From: Arthrobacter oryzae
GTDB taxonomy: Bacteria > Actinomycetota > Actinomycetes > Actinomycetales > Micrococcaceae
Direction: 5' to 3'
Length of the DNA stretch: 64,000 bases
Assembly (NCBI RefSeq): GCF_030812315.1
Contig: NZ_JAUSSM010000010.1
Location: 141,047 to 205,046 of the forward strand
Position numbers and translations under genes: made by a program. This document shows positions 17,155-26,614 of this stretch, in pieces (position 1 is the stretch's first letter; each line of letters starts with the position of its first letter). The notes beneath the pieces are model-generated. The model worked only from the letters and a program-made list of their open reading frames with translations. It did no database searches and was not told where the DNA came from.

Positions 17155-17979
17155 TCAGTTGTCCGTGAAGTGCGCCGGGCGCTTTTCCCGGAAGGAGGCG
17201 ACGCCCTCGGCAAGGTCGTCTGTGGCGGCGGCGAGGCCGCCGGCCAGGGCTTCGAGCACCCGGGACGGGGCACCGTCGGCGGCCGCGTCGATCAGTTGCT
17301 TGGCCAGCTGCACCGCCAGCGGCGCCCCCGCCAGCAGGTCGGCGCTGAGCCGCGCCACCGCGCCTTCCAGCCCGTCTTTGGGTGCGACGGCGGTGGCCAG
17401 GCCCCAGGCGAGGGCTTCCTCGCCGGAGAGCTGACGGCGGGTCAGGACGAGTTCCTTGGCCCGCGCCCTGCCGACGAGTTCAGTGGCCCGTTCGGTGCCG
17501 CCCCACCCCGGAACCGTGCCCAGGCCCGTTTCGGGCAGTGCCACCCGCGCGTCGGCGGTGATGACGCGGAAGTCGCAGGCCAGGGCAAGCTCCAGCCCGC
17601 CACCGAAGGCGAGGCCGTCGATAACGGCGATGCTGGGCTGCCGCAGTCCGGCGAGGGCATCGAAGGCGCGGTGCCCGGTGGCGATCCAGTCCCGCCACAT
17701 CCCTGCCGCACCGAGGCCGGCGAAGTGGTTGATGTCCGCACCGACGCAAAAGACCTTCTCGCCCCCGGTGCGGACGACGACCAGCCGGGCCGACGATGCG
17801 GCGACCTCCCGGGCGGCAGCGGCAAGGTCGTCGAGGAGTCCAAGGGTCAGGGCGTTCAGCTTCGATGACCTGTCGATCAGGATGGTTGCCGTGTGGCCGT
17901 CAGCGGAGTAGCCGACGGTGACCTGTCCGGCGGCTGCACTGATGAGCTGTTCTGTCACGGGCGTGGTTTGGGTGCTCAT
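17155..17979 (-). CDS. enoyl-CoA hydratase/isomerase (crotonase family)
   Basis: The 274-residue protein carries both crotonase oxyanion-hole blocks (VFCVGADINHFAGL and GLAFGGGLELALACD) and both expected glutamates (in GGLELAL and in LPETGLGTVPGWGGTERATE), so hydratase or retro-aldol hydratase/lyase activity on a CoA thioester is plausible. The ending ASFREKRPAHFTDN is typical. Its start overlaps the end of the GMC/G2DH3 gene (ATGA), and a CoA-transferase gene is in the same operon, so its substrate is likely an acyl-CoA made there. Confidence 0.92.
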   Translation of the reverse strand: MSTQTTPVTEQLISAAAGQVTVGYSADGHTATILIDRSSKLNALTLGLLDDLAAAAREVAASSARLVVVRTGGEKVFCVGADINHFAGLGAAGMWRDWIATGHRAFDALAGLRQPSIAVIDGLAFGGGLELALACDFRVITADARVALPETGLGTVPGWGGTERATELVGRARAKELVLTRRQLSGEEALAWGLATAVAPKDGLEGAVARLSADLLAGAPLAVQLAKQLIDAAADGAPSRVLEALAGGLAAATDDLAEGVASFREKRPAHFTDN

Positions 17980-20243
17980 GGCTGGTCCTTTCGGTGTCCG
18001 CCGAGCTCGCCGGCGAGATGTTCGGCCGCGCGCATGACGATTGCCCAGATGGTCAGGGTGGGGTTGATGCCGGGGCAGCTGGGAAAAGCGGCACCGGAGT
18101 ACATGTACAGGTTGCGGGTGTCGTGAACGGCGAGGTGCTCGTCCAGCACCGTTGCCTTCGGGTTGTGGCCGAAGCGTGCGCCGCCGAGGTCGTGGCTGGA
18201 GCCGACGCCGGTGAAGTACGGGCCTTGCCAGGTCTTGGTGGCGCCCATGTCCTTCAGCAGGCCTGTTGCCTTGTCCGCCATCCAGGACGCCAGCCGCCGC
18301 TCGTTGTCGCGGAGCCGGTAGGTCACGCGGACCAGCGGCATGCCAAGCCCGGAGGAGTCGCGGTGCCTCGGGTCGATTTCCAGCCGGTGAGAGGCGTAGG
18401 GCAGTGCGTCGGGCTGGATCCGGATGACACCCTGCTGGGACCAGAGCTTCAGGTGGTCACGGTAGCCGGCACCCCAGCGGCGGACGTCCCCGGGCAGGGT
18501 TTCGCGGGCGATCTGCAGCGGCAGGGCCTGCTGTTCGGCGCCGAGGGTGGCGCCGCCGATGAAGCCGTGGTCCAGGGAGCGGAACCCGGGTGAGAGGTAG
18601 TCGTCCAGGATGACGCCCTGCGCGGCCGGGCCGGTGTGGCGGTTGAACTCAGTGCCGGGGAACAGGGCGTCTACGTGGCCGAACATCTTGGTCATGTAGT
18701 GCATGCCCAGCTGGCCGGTGTTGTTACCGAGCCCGTTTTCGTGCCGGGAGTCGGCCGAGAGGTACATCAGGCGCAGGTTCTCGTAGGTGTAGGCCGACAG
18801 GATGACGGCACGGGCGAACTGGCGGCGGACGCGGCCCAGGGGATCAACCCATTCCACGCCGCGGGCGGCACCGGAGTCATCCATGATGATCCGGGTGACG
18901 CGGGAGTGCGTGCGCAGCTCAAAGTTCCCCGTTTCGATGGCGGCCGGCACGGGTCCCAGGCCCGGGTGCCAGCGGTCTCCCCGGAAGGAGCCGAGGCCGT
19001 TGTTCCAGGCGCTGTAGCCGGTGGCGGGACGCCCGCCGTAGGATTCGGTCGTGAATCCCACGGGCACGGGGTGCGGGTGCAGTCCGGCAGCCCGCGTCGT
19101 CTCAGTGAATTTGTTGCCGAGGATGAACGGGCGGGTCGGCGGCAGCGGGAGCGGTTTGCCGCGCTTGACGAACGGGTTGGACTCGTCCCCGGCAATGCCG
19201 ATCAGGTGCTCGAGCTTGGTGTAGAACGGCTCCAGTTCCTCATAGCTGACAGGCCAGTCTGCCAGGGTGCAGTCCTCGGGCAGCGAGTCCGGTCCGTACA
19301 GCCCGTCGTAGTGGCTCTTGGGGGCGAACTGCCACGGTTGGAAGCGGCGCAGCCAGGAACCGTAGTGCCCAGCGGATCCGCCGACGCCGTTGACCATGCG
19401 GCCCAGCGAGAACGTTGCCTCGCGGCTGTCCTCCTCGTCCGCGGTTTCGCGCCAGCGCGGGGTTTCTTGCTGGAATTTCGGGCCCAGCCCGCCGCGGGTG
19501 TAGTAGGCGTGCTCGAGTTCGTCGGGGAGGAACTCGTCGAGGGGGCGGAAGGGGCCCGCTTCGAGGCCGACGACGCTCAGGCCGGCCTCGGCGAAGACCT
19601 GGGCGCTGAGTCCGCCCATGGCGCCCACCCCGACGAGCAGGACGTCCACTTCATCGGTCATCTGAGGGTTGACGGCGTTTTCGTAGCCGAGCTGCTTGAG
19701 CCGGTGGCCGTCGGCGTCACGGGGGATTTCCTGCATCGCGTCGGCAAGGGTCTTGATGACCCCGCCCTTGGTCACGTGTTCGGCGCTGAGGTTTTCTTCG
19801 GCTGAGTTTTCCAGCCAGACGCCGGGGTGCTTGAGGAATTTCCAGCCGACGGCGTCCTTGTTTCCGCCGTGGGCAGGGTCCGCGAAAAGACCTTCCTGCA
19901 GGTGGGAGACAACGAGCCCGAAGAGATTCTGCTGTTCCGCCGCAGGCAGTTGTTCGGTCAGTTCCCCCTGTTCGAGCAGGACCAGCATGTCCGTGCGTTC
20001 GTCAAGGGTGAGGGCCGCGAAGTTCCTGCCGTATTTGTTGTCCGCGTAGCGGTCCAGGGCGCCGAACAGCCACTGGTAGCGGGGGAGGTCCTTGCGTCCG
20101 TAGCCCTCCAGGGTGAGGTCCAGATATTCGGTGACTCCCGCGTCGCGGACGTCCGGGCTATCACCGTCGGTGGGGAACATCGCCTCGAACAGGGCATCGG
20201 CGAGTTCGGATTCGTAGGGCGTGAGGATGCGGAGGCTGCTCAT
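17976..20243 (-). CDS. fusion of gluconate-2-dehydrogenase subunit 3-like domain and GMC oxidoreductase
   Basis: The 755-residue protein has two parts. Residues about 1-190 look like the small gluconate-2-dehydrogenase subunit 3 (LTPYESELADALFEAMFPTD, ending FADPAHGGNKDAVGWKFLKH PG). From about 200 there is a GMC flavoenzyme: VDVLLVGVGAMGGLSAQVFA, VVGLEAGPF, then PLGRVRRQFARAVILSAYTY, and the C-terminus SHDLGGARFGHNPKATVLDE plus PSCPGINPTLTIWAIVMRAA. In the usual system these are separate polypeptides working with a cytochrome c subunit; no cytochrome or Tat signal is visible here, so the electron acceptor is unclear. It probably oxidises a sugar or sugar acid. Confidence 0.85.
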   Translation of the reverse strand: MSSLRILTPYESELADALFEAMFPTDGDSPDVRDAGVTEYLDLTLEGYGRKDLPRYQWLFGALDRYADNKYGRNFAALTLDERTDMLVLLEQGELTEQLPAAEQQNLFGLVVSHLQEGLFADPAHGGNKDAVGWKFLKHPGVWLENSAEENLSAEHVTKGGVIKTLADAMQEIPRDADGHRLKQLGYENAVNPQMTDEVDVLLVGVGAMGGLSAQVFAEAGLSVVGLEAGPFRPLDEFLPDELEHAYYTRGGLGPKFQQETPRWRETADEEDSREATFSLGRMVNGVGGSAGHYGSWLRRFQPWQFAPKSHYDGLYGPDSLPEDCTLADWPVSYEELEPFYTKLEHLIGIAGDESNPFVKRGKPLPLPPTRPFILGNKFTETTRAAGLHPHPVPVGFTTESYGGRPATGYSAWNNGLGSFRGDRWHPGLGPVPAAIETGNFELRTHSRVTRIIMDDSGAARGVEWVDPLGRVRRQFARAVILSAYTYENLRLMYLSADSRHENGLGNNTGQLGMHYMTKMFGHVDALFPGTEFNRHTGPAAQGVILDDYLSPGFRSLDHGFIGGATLGAEQQALPLQIARETLPGDVRRWGAGYRDHLKLWSQQGVIRIQPDALPYASHRLEIDPRHRDSSGLGMPLVRVTYRLRDNERRLASWMADKATGLLKDMGATKTWQGPYFTGVGSSHDLGGARFGHNPKATVLDEHLAVHDTRNLYMYSGAAFPSCPGINPTLTIWAIVMRAAEHLAGELGGHRKDQP

Positions 20244-20275
20244 GTGAGGGTCCTTTCAGGCGTTTCGGACGCGCG

Positions 20276-21910
20276 TCAGTGCGCGGCCAGCGAGGCGGTG
20301 CGCTGTTCGATCCGCTCGTGCAGCGGCAGCGTCGGAAGGTGGAGGCCGACGGGGGCGTCGGCGAACAGGGCGAGGTCCATGGGGCGCAGGTCCTCCGAGA
20401 CGATAAGCGGGAATTCACAGCGGTCCAGGACGTCCTTTTGCAGGTCGACGCCGGGGGCAATTTCAGTGACGACGAGGCCGGCGGCGGTCAGTTCCATCAC
20501 CGCGCGTTCGGTGATGTACTTGACCTTCTGGCCGTTGGCGAGTGCTCTCGGTCCGGAGAACGTGACGGCCGAGACGTCGTTGACGAGCTTCGTGAAGGGC
20601 CCGTCGGCCCGGATGTCCAGGCCGTTCCCGTCGGCGGCGATGTCCCGGCGTCCGGCGGTGAAGGCGCCCATAAAGATGATCTCCGGGGCCGACGAGGTGA
20701 TGTCGGCGAATCCGCCGACGCCTGCTGTGACGTGGCGCTTTTTGGGCAGGTGATGGACGTTGACGTTGCCGTGCCGGTCGATTTCCAGGAAGGAAAGCAG
20801 CGAACGGTGGAAGCCGCCGCCCTGTAGGAGGGTGAACTGGTCGATGCTGGGCATGATCGCGTCGGGGTTCTGGGCGCAGCCGAACGCGAAGTCCAGCAGC
20901 GGGACGCCGCCGACGGCGCCCTGTTCGATGACCCAGCTGACTTCCCGTCCCTGGTTTTCTTCGACCAGCACGTGGGGGACGAGGGCGGAGACGCCGAAGC
21001 CGAGGTTCACGATCTCGCCTGCTTTGAGCTCCTGGGCGGCGCGGCGGGCGGTGATTTTCTCCAGGGAGAAGCCGATGTGGGGGAGCGAGCTCAGCGGCCT
21101 GCGCAGCTGGCCTGAGATCGCCGGATCGTTGGGGGTCAGTGTGGTCTGGAGCTGGTCTTCGGCGATCACAATGGCGTCGACGAGGATGCCGGGAACCTTC
21201 ACATGCTGCGGGTGGAGGCTGCCGGCTTCAGCCAGGCGTTTGACCTGGGCGATGACGACGCCGCCGTTGTTGTGCGCGGCGTAGGCCAGGTCCAGGGCGC
21301 CGAGCGGGGATCCTTCGTCCTCGAAGGTCAGGTTGCCGTATTCATCGGCGGTGGTGGCGCGGATGATCGCGACGTTGGGGATGACGGACGGGAAGAACAG
21401 CCATTCCTTCCCGGCCAGTGTGGCGGTCTCCACATGGCCTGCGGGTGTGCTGCCGTTCATCCGTCCGCCCTGGAGGCGCGGGTCGATAAAGGTGTCCAGG
21501 CCCACCTGGGTGAAGACGCCCGGCTGCTTCGCCGCCGCGGTGCGGTGCATCTGGTAGATGACACCTGACGGGAAGTTGTACGCCTCCACTTCGTCACGCT
21601 CGATCATCTGCCAGATCAGCGGCGGCTCCGCGCTGGAGGGCCCGGAGGGGTAGGACCCGGCGATGACCTTGCGGAGCAGCCCCGGCCGGGCGATGTGGTC
21701 GATGCCCTTGACGCCGTACATGTCGCCGGCAGCGATTGGGTGCACGGAAGTCAGGTTGACCGGGCGGGAGGTTTCCTCGAACCGCTGGCCGATTCCGGCC
21801 AGGACGCTGTCCGGGCAGCCGAGGGCGCTGGAGGAGCTGACGGTGATCACGTCGTCGTCGTTGATGAGGTCCGCTGCTTCGCGGGCGGAGAGGATCTGTA
21901 CCTTCTGCAT
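20276..21910 (-). CDS. fused alpha/beta acyl-CoA:acetate/3-ketoacid CoA-transferase
   Basis: The 544-residue protein is a single-chain class I CoA-transferase. The N-terminal half has DDDVITVSSSSALGCPDSVL, an LPSG-like EAYNFPSGVIYQMHRTAAA and FIDPRLQGGRMN. The C-terminal half begins near RRAAQELKAGEIVNLGFGVS and carries VIEQGAVGGVPLLDFAFGC, where the Glu in the EQGAVGG motif matches the family nucleophile, then LLQGGGFHRSLLSFLEIDRH. It would activate a carboxylic acid to its CoA ester at the expense of another acyl-CoA. It sits upstream of the enoyl-CoA hydratase in the operon. Confidence 0.9.
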   Translation of the reverse strand: MQKVQILSAREAADLINDDDVITVSSSSALGCPDSVLAGIGQRFEETSRPVNLTSVHPIAAGDMYGVKGIDHIARPGLLRKVIAGSYPSGPSSAEPPLIWQMIERDEVEAYNFPSGVIYQMHRTAAAKQPGVFTQVGLDTFIDPRLQGGRMNGSTPAGHVETATLAGKEWLFFPSVIPNVAIIRATTADEYGNLTFEDEGSPLGALDLAYAAHNNGGVVIAQVKRLAEAGSLHPQHVKVPGILVDAIVIAEDQLQTTLTPNDPAISGQLRRPLSSLPHIGFSLEKITARRAAQELKAGEIVNLGFGVSALVPHVLVEENQGREVSWVIEQGAVGGVPLLDFAFGCAQNPDAIMPSIDQFTLLQGGGFHRSLLSFLEIDRHGNVNVHHLPKKRHVTAGVGGFADITSSAPEIIFMGAFTAGRRDIAADGNGLDIRADGPFTKLVNDVSAVTFSGPRALANGQKVKYITERAVMELTAAGLVVTEIAPGVDLQKDVLDRCEFPLIVSEDLRPMDLALFADAPVGLHLPTLPLHERIEQRTASLAAH

Positions 21911-21927
21911 GGCGTTCTTTCTGGCTG

Positions 21928-22938
21928 TTAGTTGATGTGGACGGTGCGTCCGGAGTTTGCGGATTCCTGGGCGGCGAGGGCGACCTTGAGGGCCATCAGG
22001 CCGTCGCGGCCGGTCGCCGCAGGCCGGCCCGTGCCTTCCACTGCTGCGGTGAAGGAGCGCAGGCCGATGACGTACAGGTCCTCAGAACAGTCGACGTCGA
22101 CCGCTTGGCTGCCTGACCCGGTGGTCAGGATGACCTGGCCCGCGGTGTCCTGCGTCATGGCGTCGGTAACCCGGATGGTGCCCTCAGTTCCGTGGACTTC
22201 AAGGGACGTCCCGGCGTATCCGACGGTGAACGAGTCATGGGTCTGGGCCAGAACCGGTGGCAGGCCGTCCCGCTCGTAGCGGATGACGGTCATGGCGGCA
22301 TCTTCCTGTCCTCCGGTGTTCCAGTCGGCCTGTTGGACGGCCAGGGCGCTGACTGCCACCGGCGTACCCAGCAACGGGTTCAGCACCGAAGCGTCGTGGC
22401 AGGTGATGTCCAGGATCACTCCGCTCCCGGGGGTGCCGTGCCCGAGCCGCCAGCCGCGGAGCCGTTCCGGCAGGAGCACCGCGTGGGCGATCTTGGCCGA
22501 GAGGACTGTGCCGATGGCTCCGGCGGCGACGAGATCGCGCACTGTGGCGTGCAGGGGGCTGCCGGGAAGGTGGTGGTTGGCGGCGAGCACCAGGCCCCTC
22601 TCCTCTGCCAGTTCCACCATGGCCTCGGCCTGGCCGGCCTCAAGGGCGAGTGGCTTCTCGCACAGGACATGCTTTCCGGCGTTGAGCGCGCTGGTTGCCT
22701 GCTCGAAGTGCTTTTCGTTAGTGGAGGAGATGTAGACGGCGTCGATGTCCCAGCCCAGCAGACCGTCCAGTTCTGTGGTGAAGTTGGGCAGCCCGTGGAC
22801 CGCGGCGAAGTCCCTGGCCCGGTCTGCCGACCCGCTGAAGACGCCAACGGTGTCACCGCCGCTGGCCCGGATTGCGCCGATGACCCGGGTGGCAGCGATG
22901 TCGCTGGCGCCGATCAGGCCCCATTTCAGTGCTGGCAT
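21928..22938 (-). CDS. Gfo/Idh/MocA-family sugar oxidoreductase
   Basis: The 336-residue protein starts with a Rossmann fold (LKWGLIGASDIAATRVIGAI), has AVYISSTNEKHFEQATSALN and the family CEKPLALEAGQA motif whose Lys helps catalysis, then HHLPGSPLHATVRDLV and a substrate-binding GVILDITCHDASVLNPLLGT. These enzymes oxidise or reduce sugar carbons with NAD(P), or assist eliminations through 3-keto intermediates. It is the first enzyme gene after LacI in the operon. The pair of GMC enzymes plus this protein suggests keto-sugar chemistry (inference). Confidence 0.92.
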   Translation of the reverse strand: MPALKWGLIGASDIAATRVIGAIRASGGDTVGVFSGSADRARDFAAVHGLPNFTTELDGLLGWDIDAVYISSTNEKHFEQATSALNAGKHVLCEKPLALEAGQAEAMVELAEERGLVLAANHHLPGSPLHATVRDLVAAGAIGTVLSAKIAHAVLLPERLRGWRLGHGTPGSGVILDITCHDASVLNPLLGTPVAVSALAVQQADWNTGGQEDAAMTVIRYERDGLPPVLAQTHDSFTVGYAGTSLEVHGTEGTIRVTDAMTQDTAGQVILTTGSGSQAVDVDCSEDLYVIGLRSFTAAVEGTGRPAATGRDGLMALKVALAAQESANSGRTVHIN

Positions 22939-22947
22939 TCTGTTCTC

Positions 22948-23967
22948 CTACGTTCGGGGTCGCCATTGGGCGGTGGAGGCTCTGACTTTCAGGGCCGGTT
23001 CAATGAGGGAGCGCTGTGGTTGCAGGGCCGGGTCGCGGATACGGTTCAGCAGCAGATCGGCTGCCCTGCGTCCGATCAGTTCGGGGTAGGTGGAGACCGA
23101 GGTCAGCGGCGGCAGCAGCAGTTCGGCCATGGCGATGTCGTCGAAGCTGGCCACCGAGACGTCGCGGCCCGGGTCAAGGTTTCGCCGACGCAGTTCGGCG
23201 TAGATTCCAAGGGCGACCGCGTCACTGTAGGCGACGATGCAGTCAGGCCAGATCCCCTGGTCAAGGACGCGGGCCACGCCTTCGGACCCGCCGGCAGCGT
23301 TGTTCGTTGTCGCGGCCGACAGGGAGGCATCGAACGCCACGCCGCTCCCCGTAAACCCGGTTTCCAGCCCCTTGATCCGTTCGGTACGTGCCGAAGAATG
23401 TTCCGGGCCGCCAACCAGCACCGCCGTTGACGCCCCCAGGGAGGACACGTGCTGTGCCAGTTGCTGGCCGGCAGCGACGTTGTCGGGGCCCACATAGTCC
23501 AGTTCCTCCGAGAAGTAGCGGGCCAGCTGCACAACCGGGACGGAGGACCGGTCAATGATGCCGCAGACCGGGGCCAGCTCGGACCCCGTGGCCGGAAGCA
23601 GGAAAATGCCGTCGACCTGCTGTTGGACCATGGTCTCCAGCTGCAGGTACTGCCGCTCCACATCGTCCCTGCTGTACCCGACGAAGAGGGTGTATCCGGC
23701 GTCGTGCGCGGCCTCCTCGATGGTCATGGTCAGGCCCGCAAAATAGGGGTTGCGGATGTCCGTCACGATCAGTCCCAGGGTCATGGATTCGCTTCGGCGC
23801 ATGTTCGCGGCCTGCCGGTTGTAGACATAGCCGAGTTCGGCCATGGCCAGCCGCACGCGGTCTGACGTTGCCTCCGGAATCCGCGGGTTTCCCCGCAGCA
23901 CCAGCGACGCAGTAGATCGCGATACTCCAGCTGCCCTACTGACGTCATTCAGAGTCACTTTTTTCAT
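22948..23967 (-). CDS. LacI-family transcriptional regulator (proximal)
   Basis: The 339-residue repressor has the HTH (VTLNDVSRAAGVSRSTASLV), the hinge (RGNPRIPEATSDRVRLAMAE, LGYVYNRQAANMRRSESMTL) and the effector domain (VTDIRNPYFAGLTMTIEEAA, VGYSRDDVERQYLQLETMV, IVAYSDAVALGIYAELRRRN, VASFDDIAMAELLLPPLTS). It is transcribed divergently from the ABC transporter operon and leads the ten-gene catabolic operon, so it probably represses both from the intervening region. Its close similarity to the LacI at 11660 suggests duplication within this locus. Confidence 0.93.
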   Translation of the reverse strand: MKKVTLNDVSRAAGVSRSTASLVLRGNPRIPEATSDRVRLAMAELGYVYNRQAANMRRSESMTLGLIVTDIRNPYFAGLTMTIEEAAHDAGYTLFVGYSRDDVERQYLQLETMVQQQVDGIFLLPATGSELAPVCGIIDRSSVPVVQLARYFSEELDYVGPDNVAAGQQLAQHVSSLGASTAVLVGGPEHSSARTERIKGLETGFTGSGVAFDASLSAATTNNAAGGSEGVARVLDQGIWPDCIVAYSDAVALGIYAELRRRNLDPGRDVSVASFDDIAMAELLLPPLTSVSTYPELIGRRAADLLLNRIRDPALQPQRSLIEPALKVRASTAQWRPRT

Positions 23968-24237
23968 TGCTTGTCCACCTCCTTCAGGCTCGGTCTAATA
24001 TTTCTACCACGTTTTGGCCGGTATTGGTAGACCGATCTAATAGAAATCCACCAGACCAGAACGCCAGCATATAGGGCCTTGTCACTTCCTGGGTTCGGAT
24101 TCCAGTGAATCCGCGGGGTTCGCGTTGGTGTACTTGCGATATCTATTGCATCGATCTACTTAACTATGTAATCTGAACCACAACGCAGGCTCCAGCCGGG
24201 CCTTATCCGGCGTCTGACAACCCAAAGGAGAGTAGTC
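23968..24237. promoter_or_regulatory. divergent control region with repeated CGRTCTAATA sites
   Basis: Between the LacI start and the ABC binding-protein gene lie CGGTCTAATA (23991), CGATCTAATA (24033) and CGATCTACTT (24152). The second is part of TAGACCGATCTA, a short palindrome. They are candidates for the LacI operators that coordinate both operons. A GGAGAG ribosome site precedes the ATG at 24238. Confidence 0.5.
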
Positions 24238-25530
24238 ATGCGTGCACCTAACAAGCTCAGGATTTCGCTGGCCGTAACAGCAGCAGCAAGCCTCATTGCA
24301 GTAACCGGATGTTCCGCAAACGCCCCCGCCGGAAGTTCCACCGGGGGAGGCTCGGACAAACTCGAAATCACGTCCTGGTGGACCTCCGGTTCGGAGGCGG
24401 ATGCGCTCAACGTGTTGATCGACGGCGTGAAGAAGTCCTCACCCGGGTTGTCCGTGGACAACGCGGCGGTCTCCGGCGGCGGCGGTGCCAACGCACGGCA
24501 GGCCTTGGCCGCAAGGCTCCAGGCCGGCAGTCCGCCGGATGCCTGGCAGGTACATCCCGCCGGGCAGCTGAAGAGCTACGTCGACGGCGGGCAGGTCGCC
24601 GATCTGACGGATTTGTGGACCGAGGGCAACTGGGCGTCCCAGATGCCCAAGGACGTGGCCGAAGCCCAGCAGGTCGACGGCAAGTACTACACCGTTCCGA
24701 TCGGCGTCCACCGCGGCAACGTCTTGTGGACCAACCCGTCCGTGCTCTCCAAGGCCAACGTCAAGATCGACCCCGCTGCCGGCGTCGACGGACTGATCAG
24801 CAGCCTCAAGCAGGTCCAGGCCAGCGGAACCACGCCGGTCTGCCTCGGAGACAAGGACATCTTCGCCTCGGCCCAGCTGCTGGAGTCCCTCATCATGTCC
24901 CGGGCGGGTGCGGACAACTGGACGAAGCTGTTCACCAACGAGTATTCCTTCGACGCCCCCGAGGTGAAGCAGGCCCTGGCGGACTACAAGGCCATCCTGT
25001 CCCTTGCCAACAAGGATCACTCGGCCATCACCTGGGATGAAGCCGCCAAGAAGATGGCTGACGGCGACTGCGCCGTCAACCTTATGGGGGACTGGGCGTA
25101 CGGTGAGCTGCTCAATGCCGGAAAGAAGCCCGGCCAGGACTTCGCCTGGGTGAGTTTCCCCGGCAAGGAGGACATCTTCGACTACGTCGGAGACGGCTTC
25201 TCCATCCCGGCCAACAATATTCCGCATGCCGAAGCCGCCCGGACGTGGGTGAAGACCTTGATGGACCCGAAGATCCAGACGGAATTCGCCGCCAAGAAGG
25301 GGTCAATCCCGGCGGTGACCTCAGCCGACATTTCAGGGCTGTCCGCATACCAGCAGGAAGCTGCCAAGAGCCTCGCCTCGGGGGCAGTCGTGTCCTCCCT
25401 GGCCCACGCCCAGGCAGCCGGAGCCGAATTCGCCCAGACGTACGCCGACGCAGTTTCCACCTTCAACGGCAGCAGCAACATCGATGCCTTCATCGCCAGC
25501 ATGACGCAGGCCCAGAAGACCCAGCTGTAA
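24238..25530 (+). CDS. sugar ABC transporter, substrate-binding lipoprotein (CUT1/GtsA type)
   Basis: The 430-residue protein has a lipoprotein signal (SLAVTAAASLIAVTGCSANA is the region; lipobox AVTGC) and a Gly/Ser-rich linker. The binding domain starts LEITSWWTSGSEADALNVLI, which resembles glucose/mannose-type binding proteins. Later landmarks are QVHPAGQLKSYVDGGQVADL, VPIGVHRGNVLWTNPSVLSK, DCAVNLMGDWAYGELLNAGK and FAWVSFPGKEDIFDYVGDGF. It captures the sugar outside the membrane for the two permeases that follow. First gene of a five-gene operon divergent from the LacI operon. Confidence 0.93.
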   Translation: MRAPNKLRISLAVTAAASLIAVTGCSANAPAGSSTGGGSDKLEITSWWTSGSEADALNVLIDGVKKSSPGLSVDNAAVSGGGGANARQALAARLQAGSPPDAWQVHPAGQLKSYVDGGQVADLTDLWTEGNWASQMPKDVAEAQQVDGKYYTVPIGVHRGNVLWTNPSVLSKANVKIDPAAGVDGLISSLKQVQASGTTPVCLGDKDIFASAQLLESLIMSRAGADNWTKLFTNEYSFDAPEVKQALADYKAILSLANKDHSAITWDEAAKKMADGDCAVNLMGDWAYGELLNAGKKPGQDFAWVSFPGKEDIFDYVGDGFSIPANNIPHAEAARTWVKTLMDPKIQTEFAAKKGSIPAVTSADISGLSAYQQEAAKSLASGAVVSSLAHAQAAGAEFAQTYADAVSTFNGSSNIDAFIASMTQAQKTQL

Positions 25531-25610
25531 CAGCCGGTCAGCCAACCAAGTCGGAAAGGGTGTGGCTGCAGGTCACTGCAGCCGCACCCCCGGACAGGAA
25601 CAGTTCACTC

Positions 25611-26612
25611 ATGACAACCTCAACAGCTCTGCCACCGGCACCGGCCGGCCCCCGGCCGAAGAAACAAGTTCCCCACAACGTCAAGACATCCCGCCGGGCC
25701 GCCTGGATCTTCGCACCCAGCCTGCTCGTCAGCTTCCTCTTCGTCTACGTCTTCATCGGCATCACGGTCTACATCTCCCTGTCGAACTGGAAGATCGGAA
25801 CCAGCCCGAACCTGGCACTGCGCCAGCCGTTCGGAGGCACCTACGCCGAAATCGTCCAGGAACAGCGGTTCCAGGCTGATATCCGCAATGTGGTGATTTT
25901 CACCATCATCTTCCTGGTCCTGGCCATCCTCGGCGGACTGATCGCCGCCTTGTTCATCCACCACGTCTCGGTCGGCAAGGGCCTGTTCCGGACAGTCTTC
26001 CTCCTGCCGTACGCGCTGTCCTTCATCGTCACCGGTGTTGCCTGGCGCTGGATCTTCGCTCCTTCCACCGGAGTCAACGAGATCCTGCGGAGCATGGGAA
26101 TCGAGAATCCTCCGGGATGGACCACCGACACCACGATCCTCGGAGCCCTGAACGACCCCTCCGGAACGGACTTCCTCAAAGTCCAGTTCGGCATTCCGGT
26201 GGCGCTGCTGCCCATTATCTTCGCGGCCGCATGGCAGCTCGTCGGCTTCGCCATGGCCATGTACCTTGCCGGGCTGGCCTCCATCCCGGAAGAACACCTC
26301 GAAGCCGCCAACGTCGATGGAGCAAACGTGTGGCAGCGCCTCCGCTACATCGTGCTTCCCCAGCTGTGGCCCTCCACCATCACCTGTTTTGTACTCCTGC
26401 TCCACGTGGCCCTGAAAATCTTCGACCTCGTCGTCGCCATGTCAGGCTCCGGCCCCGGATTCGTCACCGACGTCCCCGGCATTTACATCTACAACTACCT
26501 CACCAGCCGTTACGACAAAGCCTCGGCAATGGCGATCATCCTGCTTCTGCTGACACTCGTGGTGATCGTCCCCTACCTCGTACGCGGATACCGGAAAGAG
26601 CGAAAGGCATAG
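25611..26612 (+). CDS. sugar ABC transporter permease 1
   Basis: The start is the ATG at 25611 (MTTSTALPPAPAGPRPKKQV), 80 bases after the binding protein; longer frames only read the spacer. The 333-residue protein has a membrane anchor (AWIFAPSLLVSFLFVYVFIG), five more hydrophobic segments and the ATPase-contact EAA loop (EAANVDGANVWQRLRYIVLP). It forms the channel with permease 2. No ATPase gene is present in the operon, so a shared MsiK-type ATPase elsewhere is expected. Confidence 0.93.
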   Translation: MTTSTALPPAPAGPRPKKQVPHNVKTSRRAAWIFAPSLLVSFLFVYVFIGITVYISLSNWKIGTSPNLALRQPFGGTYAEIVQEQRFQADIRNVVIFTIIFLVLAILGGLIAALFIHHVSVGKGLFRTVFLLPYALSFIVTGVAWRWIFAPSTGVNEILRSMGIENPPGWTTDTTILGALNDPSGTDFLKVQFGIPVALLPIIFAAAWQLVGFAMAMYLAGLASIPEEHLEAANVDGANVWQRLRYIVLPQLWPSTITCFVLLLHVALKIFDLVVAMSGSGPGFVTDVPGIYIYNYLTSRYDKASAMAIILLLLTLVVIVPYLVRGYRKERKA

Positions 26613-26614
26613 AA

